DNA of 6,398 nucleotides from Arenicella sp. (GTDB taxonomy: Bacteria; Pseudomonadota; Gammaproteobacteria; Arenicellales; Arenicellaceae): assembly GCA_016763815.1 (NCBI GenBank), contig JAESTB010000530.1, positions 1-6,398 on the forward strand, in the 5' to 3' direction. Below are positions 1 through 5,973 of the stretch, piece after piece. Below the pieces are notes generated by a model, which was not told where the DNA came from, made no database searches, and saw only the letters and a program-made list of their open reading frames with translations. Made by a program: the position numbers and the translations under genes. Position 1 is the first letter of the stretch. The number at the start of each line of letters is the position of its first letter.

Positions 1-2019
1 ATCCTGTTTCTTGCTCATCCCCTGAGTACACCCTCAGGTAAGGGGCCTGATCGCTTAGGTCCAGATATTGCACCCTATTCAGAAGCATCACTATTAGATG
101 CTTTTCGTTCAGAGCATGTGTTAGGTCTGCAGTTATGGAATGAGAATAATCACTTTAAATCTAACATGGGAACACCGATACCCACGAATATAAAAGAGGT
201 AATAGGTGCAGATGGTTATGTACCCCCAACCGTGAAAGAATTAAGGCAAGAAGCAGTACAAGCAAAGCGGACAAACGATTTTAGAAAGTTCAATAAGTTG
301 ATCGATGAATTGAAATACTCTGCAATTAAAGACACGTATGGTGATGCAATAAGCACTCGACCGGATAACGGAAACGCCTCAACTTATAAGCCTTCAGGTC
401 TAACAGGAGAATTGATACCTGTTAAAGATTTGAAAAATTGGCAGCATCAGGATACAAAAACCGCCACTAGTTTTAGCAAGAGCCTTCGAATGTGGGACTC
501 AATGCTAATGTGGGGAATGGATCCAAGTTTAACCTCATCTATAGATTGGTTACCTCAAGGGCAACCAAGAAGAGTATTTATGGCAGGCGGCTCGGATGCG
601 CATGGTGATTACAACTACAAACGCAACGGTTATTTTGTAGGCATTTCTTCCATTGACGATGGTGCCATGGGCTCACCTAGAAACTTGGTGTTTGCAGGTG
701 CTCCTCAAGGTCGCCCCATAACCGTTGGTCAAGATACAGGGACTCCGGTGAGTCAAAAACAAATAGTCGATGCATTTCGTGACGGTAATTTTATCGTTAC
801 AGATGGGCCTATTATTCGACTCGCCTATGATAGAAATGGTAATGGGGTCATTGACCCTCAAGATATTCCTATGGGCGGAGTTGCCAAAATAGGTGGCAGT
901 CCCAGGAAAAGACATATTAATTTTCCTTTACTGGTTGAATGGAAGTCAACGCCCGAGTTTGGTCCAGTAAAAGAAATTGATCTAGAAATAGGTGTGTTCT
1001 CAGACCAATATGCCAACGGCTGGTTTTATCGACCTTGGAAACATCCTAGTGTAGAAAGACCGTTTAGCATCCCTGGGGTTACAGAGATGTGGAAGGAAAA
1101 GGAAACTGGGAGAGTTCTTTATAAGTTAGGTGGGCGAGAGTTTGGTGGACGCGGAAGATTTAATCAACAGTTCGCTGACCCGACCGAAAATACCATCATG
1201 ACGTTGAATATCTCAGCTGCTGAACGCTATTCGGGAATTAGAAACATTGATATTAACCCACAGCATTTCCCAATTGCTGCGCACCATAGAGAACATTTTG
1301 ATAAACAGTCAGAATGTGACGCACAATCTCTACCTGTTTTTGGGCTCTCAATGCAGGTAAGTGCAAAAACGATGGAATCGATCGTAAGCCATAATAATGC
1401 GAAAAAAAATGGTAGATCGATAGCGTCCCCTAAAACAGGAGGTGTTGTTTATAGAAGACAAAATGACGGTAGGGTAGAAGTACCTAAGGTTGGAAATTTT
1501 AATGACCTAGATTATCTTGATGATGGCCCAGGCGGTGATTACATACCTGATGGGCCACTCTGTAGCTTCACGTATTTTGAAAAGCCCGCAATACCCGATC
1601 GCATGTATATTCGAGCTGAATTGAAAGGGCCAATGAAAGGAGTAATTCCTTATAAGGCGTTCACCAACCCTGTTTGGTTTAATATTGATGATCGTTATGT
1701 CGTCGGTGGTGCGGCGGTTATTACTTTTCCGGATAAAATATCTGCAACAATCACTCCAAAGTCGTGCTCTTCGGCATCAAATAAGATCTGTCAAAGTAAA
1801 AAGGCGAGTTGCAATGTGGTTAGTGATAACAGGGGGTCGTTAAAAGATGTTTGTCGATGGAGCTCTATTAAGACTGCCGCTCAGTGTAGAAAAACCGTCG
1901 GTATTTGGACAACACCTCAATCTAAATATGGCAAAAATCATCCTAATGCAATCACTCCAGGAAGGAAGGGCGCTTGTATTACGGAAGTGAAGAACATAAG
2001 CCTTAGAAGAATAGATTGA
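1..2019 (+). CDS. PHP-domain (CehA/McbA-like) metallohydrolase, 5' truncated by window edge
   Basis: The frame is open from base 1 to a tandem TGA-TAA stop, giving 672 residues. The GTG at 118 is internal, because coherent protein (LAHP at about nt 13-21, then GLQLWNENN) precedes it. The LAHP histidine and the GGSDAHGDYN block (nt 586-615) match late metal-binding motifs of the PHP fold. The early HxH motif must lie left of the window. A following block with VDAFRDGNFIVTDGPII resembles the conserved region after the metal site in CehA/McbA-type PHP hydrolases, so hydrolysis of a phosphoester or related bond is the family expectation; the substrate is unknown. An EF-hand-like loop, DRNGNGVIDPQD, sits at nt 829-864. 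The C-terminus (nt 1765-1977) holds six cysteines, which suggests disulfides and an exported protein, though any signal peptide is outside the window. The next gene, 75 bp downstream on the same strand, is exported. Family assignment is fairly sure; function is not. Confidence 0.85.
   Translation: MLFLAHPLSTPSGKGPDRLGPDIAPYSEASLLDAFRSEHVLGLQLWNENNHFKSNMGTPIPTNIKEVIGADGYVPPTVKELRQEAVQAKRTNDFRKFNKLIDELKYSAIKDTYGDAISTRPDNGNASTYKPSGLTGELIPVKDLKNWQHQDTKTATSFSKSLRMWDSMLMWGMDPSLTSSIDWLPQGQPRRVFMAGGSDAHGDYNYKRNGYFVGISSIDDGAMGSPRNLVFAGAPQGRPITVGQDTGTPVSQKQIVDAFRDGNFIVTDGPIIRLAYDRNGNGVIDPQDIPMGGVAKIGGSPRKRHINFPLLVEWKSTPEFGPVKEIDLEIGVFSDQYANGWFYRPWKHPSVERPFSIPGVTEMWKEKETGRVLYKLGGREFGGRGRFNQQFADPTENTIMTLNISAAERYSGIRNIDINPQHFPIAAHHREHFDKQSECDAQSLPVFGLSMQVSAKTMESIVSHNNAKKNGRSIASPKTGGVVYRRQNDGRVEVPKVGNFNDLDYLDDGPGGDYIPDGPLCSFTYFEKPAIPDRMYIRAELKGPMKGVIPYKAFTNPVWFNIDDRYVVGGAAVITFPDKISATITPKSCSSASNKICQSKKASCNVVSDNRGSLKDVCRWSSIKTAAQCRKTVGIWTTPQSKYGKNHPNAITPGRKGACITEVKNISLRRID
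829..864 (+). other. EF-hand-type calcium-binding loop inside the PHP protein
   Basis: The 12 codons read DRNGNGVIDPQD. Acidic or amide residues at loop positions 1, 3, 5, 9 and 12, glycine at 6 and a hydrophobic residue at 8 fit the EF-hand/dockerin calcium loop, although position 12 is Asp rather than the usual Glu. It lies shortly after the TDGPII block. Calcium binding is inferred from the motif only. Confidence 0.6.
1765..1977 (+). other. Cysteine-rich C-terminal region of the PHP protein
   Basis: Six cysteines occur within about 71 codons at the C-terminus, spaced 7, 6, 13, 10 and a longer interval of residues apart. The surrounding sequence is basic and rich in Ser and Asn. The pattern suggests a small disulfide-stabilised domain appended to the hydrolase, which would fit an exported protein. 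I do not recognise the domain. Confidence 0.5.
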
Positions 2020-2082
2020 TAACCATTTATTTAAACGTTCAGTGACCAAAAAGCGAATTCTGTTCGTGTACATTTTGATATC

Positions 2083-2089
2083 AGGAAAG
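2083..2089 (+). promoter_or_regulatory. Shine-Dalgarno sequence of the Ig-like protein gene
   Basis: AGGAAAG lies 5 bases before the ATG at 2095 and fixes the start. The chosen start also gives a complete signal peptide. Confidence 0.7.
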
Positions 2090-2094
2090 TAAAA

Positions 2095-3117
2095 ATGACA
2101 AAGAGTATATTTAATTCACCCACACTCATATGGCGAAGATTAGTCGCTATTTGTGTATTGCCCTTATTGTTGATGCCCTACCTAGCATTGGCGCATGACA
2201 CGACAGAACCTAAGATCCTTATGTTTAAAATTATACCTGAAATGGTTAAAGGTGAAATGTGGTATCAATATTACTGGGAGGTTGTTGATGCTGATCACGT
2301 TAAATTATATAAGGATGGAAAAGAGGTTCTTTCTAGGGAAAGTTATAGCAGTGGTGAAGATGTTGGTTGGTCTAGCTCTATGTCTAACTTGCGAACAAAG
2401 CTCAACAAATCAGTCACTTATCGTTTGTATGCGGAAAATGAATCAGGTGAAAATACTTCCAAAGAATTTATGGTTGATATAAAAAGATCTTTTTCTGAGG
2501 TTTCTAAAAAGCCGCAGAAAAAAAAGCTTTCACCCAAAATATTATCATTTAGGGTAACTCCGACAATGCCGAATCCAGGCGACTTCGTTCAATTCCATTG
2601 GGATGTAGAAAATGCCGACATTGTTCGCCTGTATGACGACTTAGGTGAAATTGATCTTAGAACCAAACATCAGCGAGATAGAGTTAACAATTCTTGGTTT
2701 TCATCAACGATTAATGAAACAACCCAATTTCGCCTAGAGGCCTATAATGTAGCGTCTAAGAAAGTCATCAAGACCTTTACAGTTCAGGTTGATAAGCCTA
2801 TTGAACCTGCAAAGACGTGTAGTATTTCAGGGCGGTTAACAGGTAAATGGCGTCAAGAAGTGCGTGAGAAATTATCAGGACCACTATCGACATGGATTGT
2901 GCCTGTCTATATTTACACAGAAAATTCTAGTCAGGCCTTCGCTAAAGCTAGAGTAAGTAACAACGGTACATACTATTTTCCTGATCTTAAGGCTGGCCAA
3001 ACCTATAAGATAAGACCCACATGGGCATCAACACCGGAACAAGCCAAGATTCTTTGTAGTGCAAACCCGTCTGAAGGTGCTGTATTTAGTATTACAGGAA
3101 AGCCGCTAATTGATTGA
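2095..3117 (+). CDS. Exported protein with two Ig-like repeats and a CnaB-like C-terminal domain
   Basis: The 340-residue protein starts with a classical Sec signal peptide: an RR-containing n-region, a hydrophobic core at about 16-30, and a probable cleavage after ALA at residue 33. Two homologous segments follow, about residues 39-130 and 147-232. Each begins PKIL-F, continues with a W(E/D)V--AD-V-LY block, and ends with an (R)L-A-N strand. This pattern is common in bacterial Ig-like beta-sandwich repeats. A lysine-rich linker (138-145) separates them. The C-terminal part (about 241-340) starts CSISGRL, contains a VSNNGTYYFPDLKAGQTYKI segment typical of carboxypeptidase-regulatory/CnaB-like folds, and has two cysteines (242 and 321) that could pair. 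There is no membrane anchor or lipobox, so periplasmic or released location is likely. No enzymatic motif was seen; a binding or structural role alongside the upstream PHP hydrolase is inference from the operon-like layout. Confidence 0.8.
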   Translation: MTKSIFNSPTLIWRRLVAICVLPLLLMPYLALAHDTTEPKILMFKIIPEMVKGEMWYQYYWEVVDADHVKLYKDGKEVLSRESYSSGEDVGWSSSMSNLRTKLNKSVTYRLYAENESGENTSKEFMVDIKRSFSEVSKKPQKKKLSPKILSFRVTPTMPNPGDFVQFHWDVENADIVRLYDDLGEIDLRTKHQRDRVNNSWFSSTINETTQFRLEAYNVASKKVIKTFTVQVDKPIEPAKTCSISGRLTGKWRQEVREKLSGPLSTWIVPVYIYTENSSQAFAKARVSNNGTYYFPDLKAGQTYKIRPTWASTPEQAKILCSANPSEGAVFSITGKPLID

Positions 3118-3281
3118 CGGTTAGCTATTCTAATCCTGCGATATTCCCGTCAGTGAAAAAGTTAAATACAGAAACAACTAAACCCCATACTGGCGCTAGA
3201 CTAAGCGTTATAAATGACATCGTCGCCATTTGAGCCGTTGCTCATAAGTTGGCAAGGGCTGCTTAATGCATGATGGAAAAT

Positions 3282-3342
3282 CAAACTGAATATGACTCTA
3301 AACTCGTATTCGGCTAAGAGTTTGGCTAATGGAGTCAGTTTG
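3282..3342. repeat. Nested inverted repeat
   Basis: CAAACTGA at 3282-3289 is the exact reverse complement of TCAGTTTG at 3335-3342, and CTC (3296-3298) can continue pairing with GAG (3332-3334). Inside it, AAACTC (3300-3305) pairs with GAGTTT (3318-3323). The result is a two-part stem with an asymmetric bulge. Its role is unknown. Confidence 0.5.
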
Positions 3343-3444
3343 TTTAAAGGGTCTCGTAGGTCATGTTGGTCTAGCCTTTAGACTTTGAGTAACAACTTCG
3401 GTTGACCATTGAATTTACTATTCGCCCAGGTATAAGACATCACT

Positions 3445-3482
3445 GGGTTGGATGCTCATTGAGCAACCCGTAGATTTTTCTT
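3445..3482 (+). terminator. Candidate intrinsic terminator (possible attenuator)
   Basis: GGGTTG (3445-3450) pairs with CAACCC (3464-3469), with an inner CTC/GAG helix. After a five-base gap (3470-3474) comes TTTTTCTT. The GGG of the left arm can instead pair with CCC of CCCAG at 3425-3429, so two mutually exclusive hairpins are possible, as in attenuators. The gap before the T-run weakens the call. Confidence 0.4.
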
Positions 3483-3570
3483 GGCCCTAGATTTTATCTA
3501 GAAATTCAATCACTGGTCACCAAAAGGCAAGCTAATAAAACACAAGAAAATCACAAGGTTTTCCTGAGGT

Positions 3571-3598
3571 TTTACAGGTCAATCTAGAACAGTTTAAT
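3571..3598 (+). promoter_or_regulatory. Candidate sigma70 promoter for the small exported protein
   Basis: TTTACA (3571-3576) and TTTAAT (3593-3598) each match the -35 and -10 consensus at five of six positions and are separated by 16 bp. Transcription would begin near 3605, giving a leader of about 90 bases that contains the 29-codon ORF. If the start is really there, the Shine-Dalgarno sequence of that ORF lies right at the 5' end. Confidence 0.4.
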
Positions 3599-3615
3599 CA
3601 GGATTAGGAATAGCG

Positions 3616-3705
3616 ATGATATATAGCAAAACGGCAGCAGAAGTGTTCAAGCTCCCTAAACATGCAGATTTTGACTGCAACCCACTGAGGTGGAAAAATG
3701 CTTAA
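3616..3705 (+). CDS. 29-codon leader ORF overlapping the next gene
   Basis: An ATG preceded by AGGAA (3606-3610, five-base spacing) opens 29 codons, beginning MIYSKTAAEVFKLPK, and ends at TAA. The last eight bases, ATGCTTAA, overlap the start of the 105-aa gene in another frame, the classic geometry for translational coupling. The peptide is basic, has one cysteine and no membrane segment. I do not recognise it. The spacing of ribosome site and overlap supports translation; chance is not excluded for so short a frame. Confidence 0.4.
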   Translation: MIYSKTAAEVFKLPKHADFDCNPLRWKNA

Positions 3706-4015
3706 AGCCAAAACCATAGTGTTTGCTGGTTTTTTTTCGATCATGATTATTAACCCTGTTAGTGCGGCTATAATTTATTGGAACATATTGAATCCTGAAA
3801 GTGACAGTAGTATCAGTGCGGCTTTGGTGACGTATTCAACGCTTCAGGATATGTTGAATGATGACAACCGTATGGAGGTTGTCACTCCCGGTGGATTCGG
3901 CAGAAACATAGTCGGGTCTGCTTCAGATGGAACTACTTATTGGAACGTATTTAACATTGAAGGTGAATCAGAAAGTACCGGTTTGAGCCGCCTTACTATT
4001 CGACGGATAGAATAG
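3698..4015 (+). CDS. Small exported protein with duplicated YWN motif, unknown function
   Basis: The 105-residue frame starts at an ATG preceded by GAGG (3687-3690) at seven bases. The N-terminus is a clear signal peptide: Lys at 3 and 5, a hydrophobic core at about 7-18, and a probable cleavage after VSA at residue 23. The mature part, about 82 residues, contains YWNILNPES (27-35) and YWNVFNIEGES (81-91), a short internal repeat near its two ends. These flank a Ser/Thr/Asn-rich middle with a GGFGRNIVGS segment. It has no cysteines after cleavage and ends in a basic RRIE. A periplasmic or secreted location is likely. I do not recognise the family. It has its own candidate promoter and may be coupled to the leader ORF upstream. 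Confidence 0.7.
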   Translation: MLKAKTIVFAGFFSIMIINPVSAAIIYWNILNPESDSSISAALVTYSTLQDMLNDDNRMEVVTPGGFGRNIVGSASDGTTYWNVFNIEGESESTGLSRLTIRRIE

Positions 4016-4017
4016 GG

Positions 4018-4041
4018 TGACCCTAGAGTTTCAATGGGTCA
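4018..4041 (+). terminator. Weak stem-loop just after the small exported protein gene
   Basis: TGACCC (4018-4023) pairs with GGGTCA (4036-4041) around a 12-base loop, three bases past the stop codon. The following bases are only moderately T-rich (TTACGTTTCAGTTTT), so it is a poor intrinsic terminator at best. Confidence 0.25.
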
Positions 4042-4201
4042 TTACGTTTCAGTTTTAGGCGTTCTTGGCCGTATTACAGATTTAGCAAAAGTAGCCAGCG
4101 ACGACGAGCTTGGTAGAAAACTTCAAGATATTAAGTTGTTATAGGACACATACGGTCAAGTAGATCAGTCAACTATGAGTCAACTTGTCGGTCAATCCTA
4201 A
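4034..4201 (+). pseudogene. Stop-interrupted small reading frame, origin unknown
   Basis: From ATG 4034 the frame reads 36 protein-like codons (MGHYVSVLGVLGRITDLAKV at the start, then an acidic/amphipathic stretch) to TAG at 4142-4144. It continues in the same frame with DTYGQVDQSTMSQLVGQS to TAA at 4199-4201. The composition on both sides of the TAG is that of a soluble helical protein, so a nonsense-mutated fragment is plausible. The first part could also be a genuine 36-aa ORF, but there is no good Shine-Dalgarno sequence. It is in the same frame as the 105-aa gene, separated from it by that gene's stop; this may be chance. No family was recognised. Confidence 0.25.
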
Positions 4202-4203
4202 CT

Positions 4204-4240
4204 AGTAATGGCGTTCGCTAAGAAAAGCTAGCGACCACTA
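4204..4240. terminator. Long stem-loop between convergent genes
   Basis: TCGCTA (4215-4220) and TAGCGA (4229-4234) form a perfect 6-bp stem around AGAAAAGC. The right arm continues CCACTA, which can pair with TAGT and GG of the left flank with small bulges. It lies about 20 bp beyond the hipA-like stop and could end transcription from both sides. Neither side has a T-run, so terminator function is inferred from position. Confidence 0.35.
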
Positions 4241-4260
4241 AAGCCCAATCAGTTTTACAT

Positions 4261-5526
4261 CTAGGAACTAAACTCTATAGACCACGCATTCAAAAACTGT
4301 CGTCTCCATAGAAGATTTCTATCGATTATTGATAGCTCCGCTTCGTCGCAGACTGTGTCCCAATGCTTCTCTATTAAGCTAAGCTGAGAGTCGAAAATAT
4401 TTATCGCATCCTCTTTGGAAAGCAAAAAATTATGAGCTGCGTTTAGACAGATTTGTAATTGACTCAGGTTATTGGTACCTGAGATCAACATGGCTTGTGA
4501 GGCTTCGTTTCCAGTTCGCCCTTGTGGGCAAATATCGTAGGCTGGTGTGAGGCTAAGATTTTCTCCATCCCAAAAAGCCGCATGATTACGTGCGTGATCG
4601 TCTGTATTGCCGCTAAGAATATTGAACACCATTCTGGAGAAAAGTTCTTTCAATGTGTCTTTAGGGTTGATGAACCTGTGTCGCACAATTTCTGCTAAGG
4701 TCTCATAGCTTGCATATCGCGCATGTATTTCATCGAGCTTGAACAAAGAGAGTGCCGATATTATTAGTTTTCGCTCCCAGCCATTCGGTGAGCGATGCCG
4801 GTCGAAGCGTTCAACCAGAAGCACGTCTTTGTTCGCTGCGCTAGCCAACGTCACTGGAGCTACATTCAGCCCTACCAGTTTCGCCAATCGCATGGCGATA
4901 TATTCCGCTTTTACTATGCTATAGAGGTCAGAGCTGATCGAAAATTTGGCTACGTATTTTACCTCGTTATCCTCAATCAGAGCCTTTGGTCGGGCACCGC
5001 CGATAGAGCTACCATGTAATAAGGCTTGGTCTAATTCAGGTTGTAGTGGAATACCTTGTTGAACTCTTTCTGCTGATTCCAATAATTCTTCCAGCGACGC
5101 ATTCTCAGTTGAGCGCGGTTGGTATTGAGTTGGGGACTGCTGAAAATCAAGCGCGCCAATTCTATCTGAGCCAGAAGATGCCAAATAGGTTAATTCATCA
5201 AGTTGCGCCGTATCCGCGTTTGACCCTTTAGAGCCGAGTAAGCGATTCATAATCACGCGTCGCCCCCAAGCGTCTGGTGCGGCGTCTCTCAAGCAACCCG
5301 GCATGGTTAACCCGTCGAGTAAGGGCAACAATCCGGGTTTTAAAGGAAGTTCTTCTGGAGATAGCGCAATGGTTGAAGTTGAGCCACCGACGCTCTCTAA
5401 ATAACTCTTACCATAATTAAATTGGAGCGCACCATCTATTGCTTGCAGTCTTCCTGCCACAACTGGTTCAGTTGCATTTGGCAACCATACCCAAACATAC
5501 GTTTCAGTAATCGTTTTAGAAATCAT
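4261..5526 (-). CDS. hipA: HipA-family serine/threonine kinase toxin
   Basis: The 421-residue protein has the HipA layout: an N-terminal subdomain (about 1-110), then the kinase fold. Visible motifs are a glycine-rich loop GSSIGGARPK (172-181), whose serines are candidates for the inactivating autophosphorylation known in HipA; VAKF with a possible ATP-binding lysine (194); ERFDR (239-243); the catalytic-loop signature NTDDHARN (307-314), with Asp309 and Asn314 as likely catalytic and metal residues; and AYDICP with Asp331 as the likely second metal ligand. Length is close to that of E. coli HipA and no key residue is missing, so it should be active. Characterised HipA toxins phosphorylate aminoacyl-tRNA synthetases such as GltX and trigger dormancy; the target here is unknown. 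AGAAGG six bases before the ATG lies inside the antitoxin gene, and the 11-bp overlap ATGATTTCTAA indicates translational coupling. Confidence 0.9.
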   Translation of the reverse strand: MISKTITETYVWVWLPNATEPVVAGRLQAIDGALQFNYGKSYLESVGGSTSTIALSPEELPLKPGLLPLLDGLTMPGCLRDAAPDAWGRRVIMNRLLGSKGSNADTAQLDELTYLASSGSDRIGALDFQQSPTQYQPRSTENASLEELLESAERVQQGIPLQPELDQALLHGSSIGGARPKALIEDNEVKYVAKFSISSDLYSIVKAEYIAMRLAKLVGLNVAPVTLASAANKDVLLVERFDRHRSPNGWERKLIISALSLFKLDEIHARYASYETLAEIVRHRFINPKDTLKELFSRMVFNILSGNTDDHARNHAAFWDGENLSLTPAYDICPQGRTGNEASQAMLISGTNNLSQLQICLNAAHNFLLSKEDAINIFDSQLSLIEKHWDTVCDEAELSIIDRNLLWRRQFLNAWSIEFSS

Positions 5527-5854
5527 CGTTTACCTTCTGACGCGATTTATGAACAGTTTTTGGAAGCAATGCCAGTTTTTCATTAGTCTGATTCAGTTTT
5601 TGTGAAAGTTGCTTAGTGTCCACATCGAATAGAGGGACTCCCACTATAATTGCCGCTTCAAATACCGCTCCAATAGAACAGCTTGGGTCGCCTTGCTCTA
5701 TGCGCTGAATAAGCCCGCGCGAAATACCGGCTCGTTCCGCTAATTCAAGCACGGTTAGTTTGCGTTCTTTACGGGCCGCACGAATCAGTCCTCCGAGCAA
5801 TTTAATTGCTGAGAGGCTATGATTAGAAATAGGTTTAGTTGATTTTTTTGGCAT
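5516..5854 (-). CDS. hipB: HipB-like XRE-family antitoxin and autorepressor
   Basis: The 112-residue protein carries an XRE/Cro helix-turn-helix at about 18-77: LGGLIRAARKERK, then LAERAGISRGLIQRIEQG with the recognition helix around 45-53, then a GDPSCSIGAVFEAA block common in antitoxins encoded beside HipA kinases. A basic N-terminus and a polar, basic tail (about 80-112) flank it. In known hipBA pairs this protein binds the operator as a dimer and holds the kinase inactive. It is the first gene of the operon and overlaps hipA by 11 bp. The ATG lies two bases from operator 1, with only a weak GGAT as ribosome site inside the operator. The assignment is strong; direct inhibition of the neighbour is inferred. 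Confidence 0.88.
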   Translation of the reverse strand: MPKKSTKPISNHSLSAIKLLGGLIRAARKERKLTVLELAERAGISRGLIQRIEQGDPSCSIGAVFEAAIIVGVPLFDVDTKQLSQKLNQTNEKLALLPKTVHKSRQKVNDDF

Positions 5855-5856
5855 AA

Positions 5857-5876
5857 ATGATCCATATATAGATCAT
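5857..5876. promoter_or_regulatory. hipBA operator 1 (20-bp palindrome)
   Basis: ATGATCCATATATAGATCAT is a palindrome broken only at one symmetric pair. It lies immediately upstream of the antitoxin ATG and covers its ribosome-binding region. It is the exact reverse complement of operator 2. Confidence 0.75.
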
Positions 5877-5887
5877 ATTAAGCTTAA

Positions 5888-5907
5888 ATGATCTATATAT
5901 GGATCAT
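5888..5907. promoter_or_regulatory. hipBA operator 2 (20-bp palindrome)
   Basis: ATGATCTATATATGGATCAT lies 31 bp from operator 1 (centre to centre, about three helical turns) and overlaps the candidate -10. The flanks are also repeated: 29-bp direct repeats at 5855-5883 and 5886-5914 differ at two positions. Confidence 0.75.
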
Positions 5908-5934
5908 ATTAAGCGAATTAAGAAGAGCTATCAA
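5906..5934 (-). promoter_or_regulatory. Candidate hipBA promoter
   Basis: On the minus strand, TTGATA (5934-5929; five of six matches to the -35 consensus) and TAATAT (5911-5906; four of six) are 17 bp apart. The -10 touches operator 2 and the expected start falls between or within the operators, so repressor binding would block polymerase. The 5' leader would be about 45 bases. Confidence 0.5.
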
Positions 5935-5973
5935 GCCCGATTGTGCGTTAAGCTGTGTGTTAACACTGCAAGT

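Larger units (their letters stand above)
3118..3570. other. Gene-free segment rich in inverted repeats
   Basis: No convincing protein-coding frame was found on either strand; all frames break quickly. The stretch holds many short inverted repeats: 3225-3253 (GCCA/TGGC around TGAGC-CGTT-GCTCA), 3282-3342 (CAAACTGA/TCAGTTTG enclosing AAACTC/GAGTTT), 3369-3383 (GTCTA/TAGAC), 3393-3404 (CAAC-TTCG-GTTG, a stable C(UUCG)G loop if transcribed on the plus strand), 3425-3447 (CCCAG/CTGGG) and 3445-3469. The clustering suggests a structured RNA or a decayed mobile or repeat element. No known RNA family was recognised. Confidence 0.5.

Noticed and set aside
118..120. GTG as start of the PHP-domain gene
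   Set aside because: The same frame is open to base 1 and already encodes conserved PHP sequence (LAHP) before this codon, so the gene is cut by the window edge.
673..915. Minus-strand open frame of 80 codons
   Set aside because: It is fully antisense to the PHP-domain coding region, has no recognisable domain and no ribosome site.
2195..2482. Plus-strand open frame of 95 codons in another frame
   Set aside because: It lies inside the Ig-like protein gene, whose signal peptide and repeats show which frame is real.
3191..3482. Retron or diversity-generating RNA
   Set aside because: The stem-loop cluster is reminiscent, but no reverse transcriptase gene or template repeat exists in the window.
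3118..4260. Integron attC sites or cassette array
   Set aside because: Small ORFs with intervening hairpins suggested cassettes, but no paired RYYYAAC/GTTRRRY core sites were found and the genes are not in a cassette layout.
4739..5231. Three short plus-strand open frames opposite hipA
   Set aside because: They are antisense to the kinase domain, whose motifs are all intact; no domain or ribosome site supports them.
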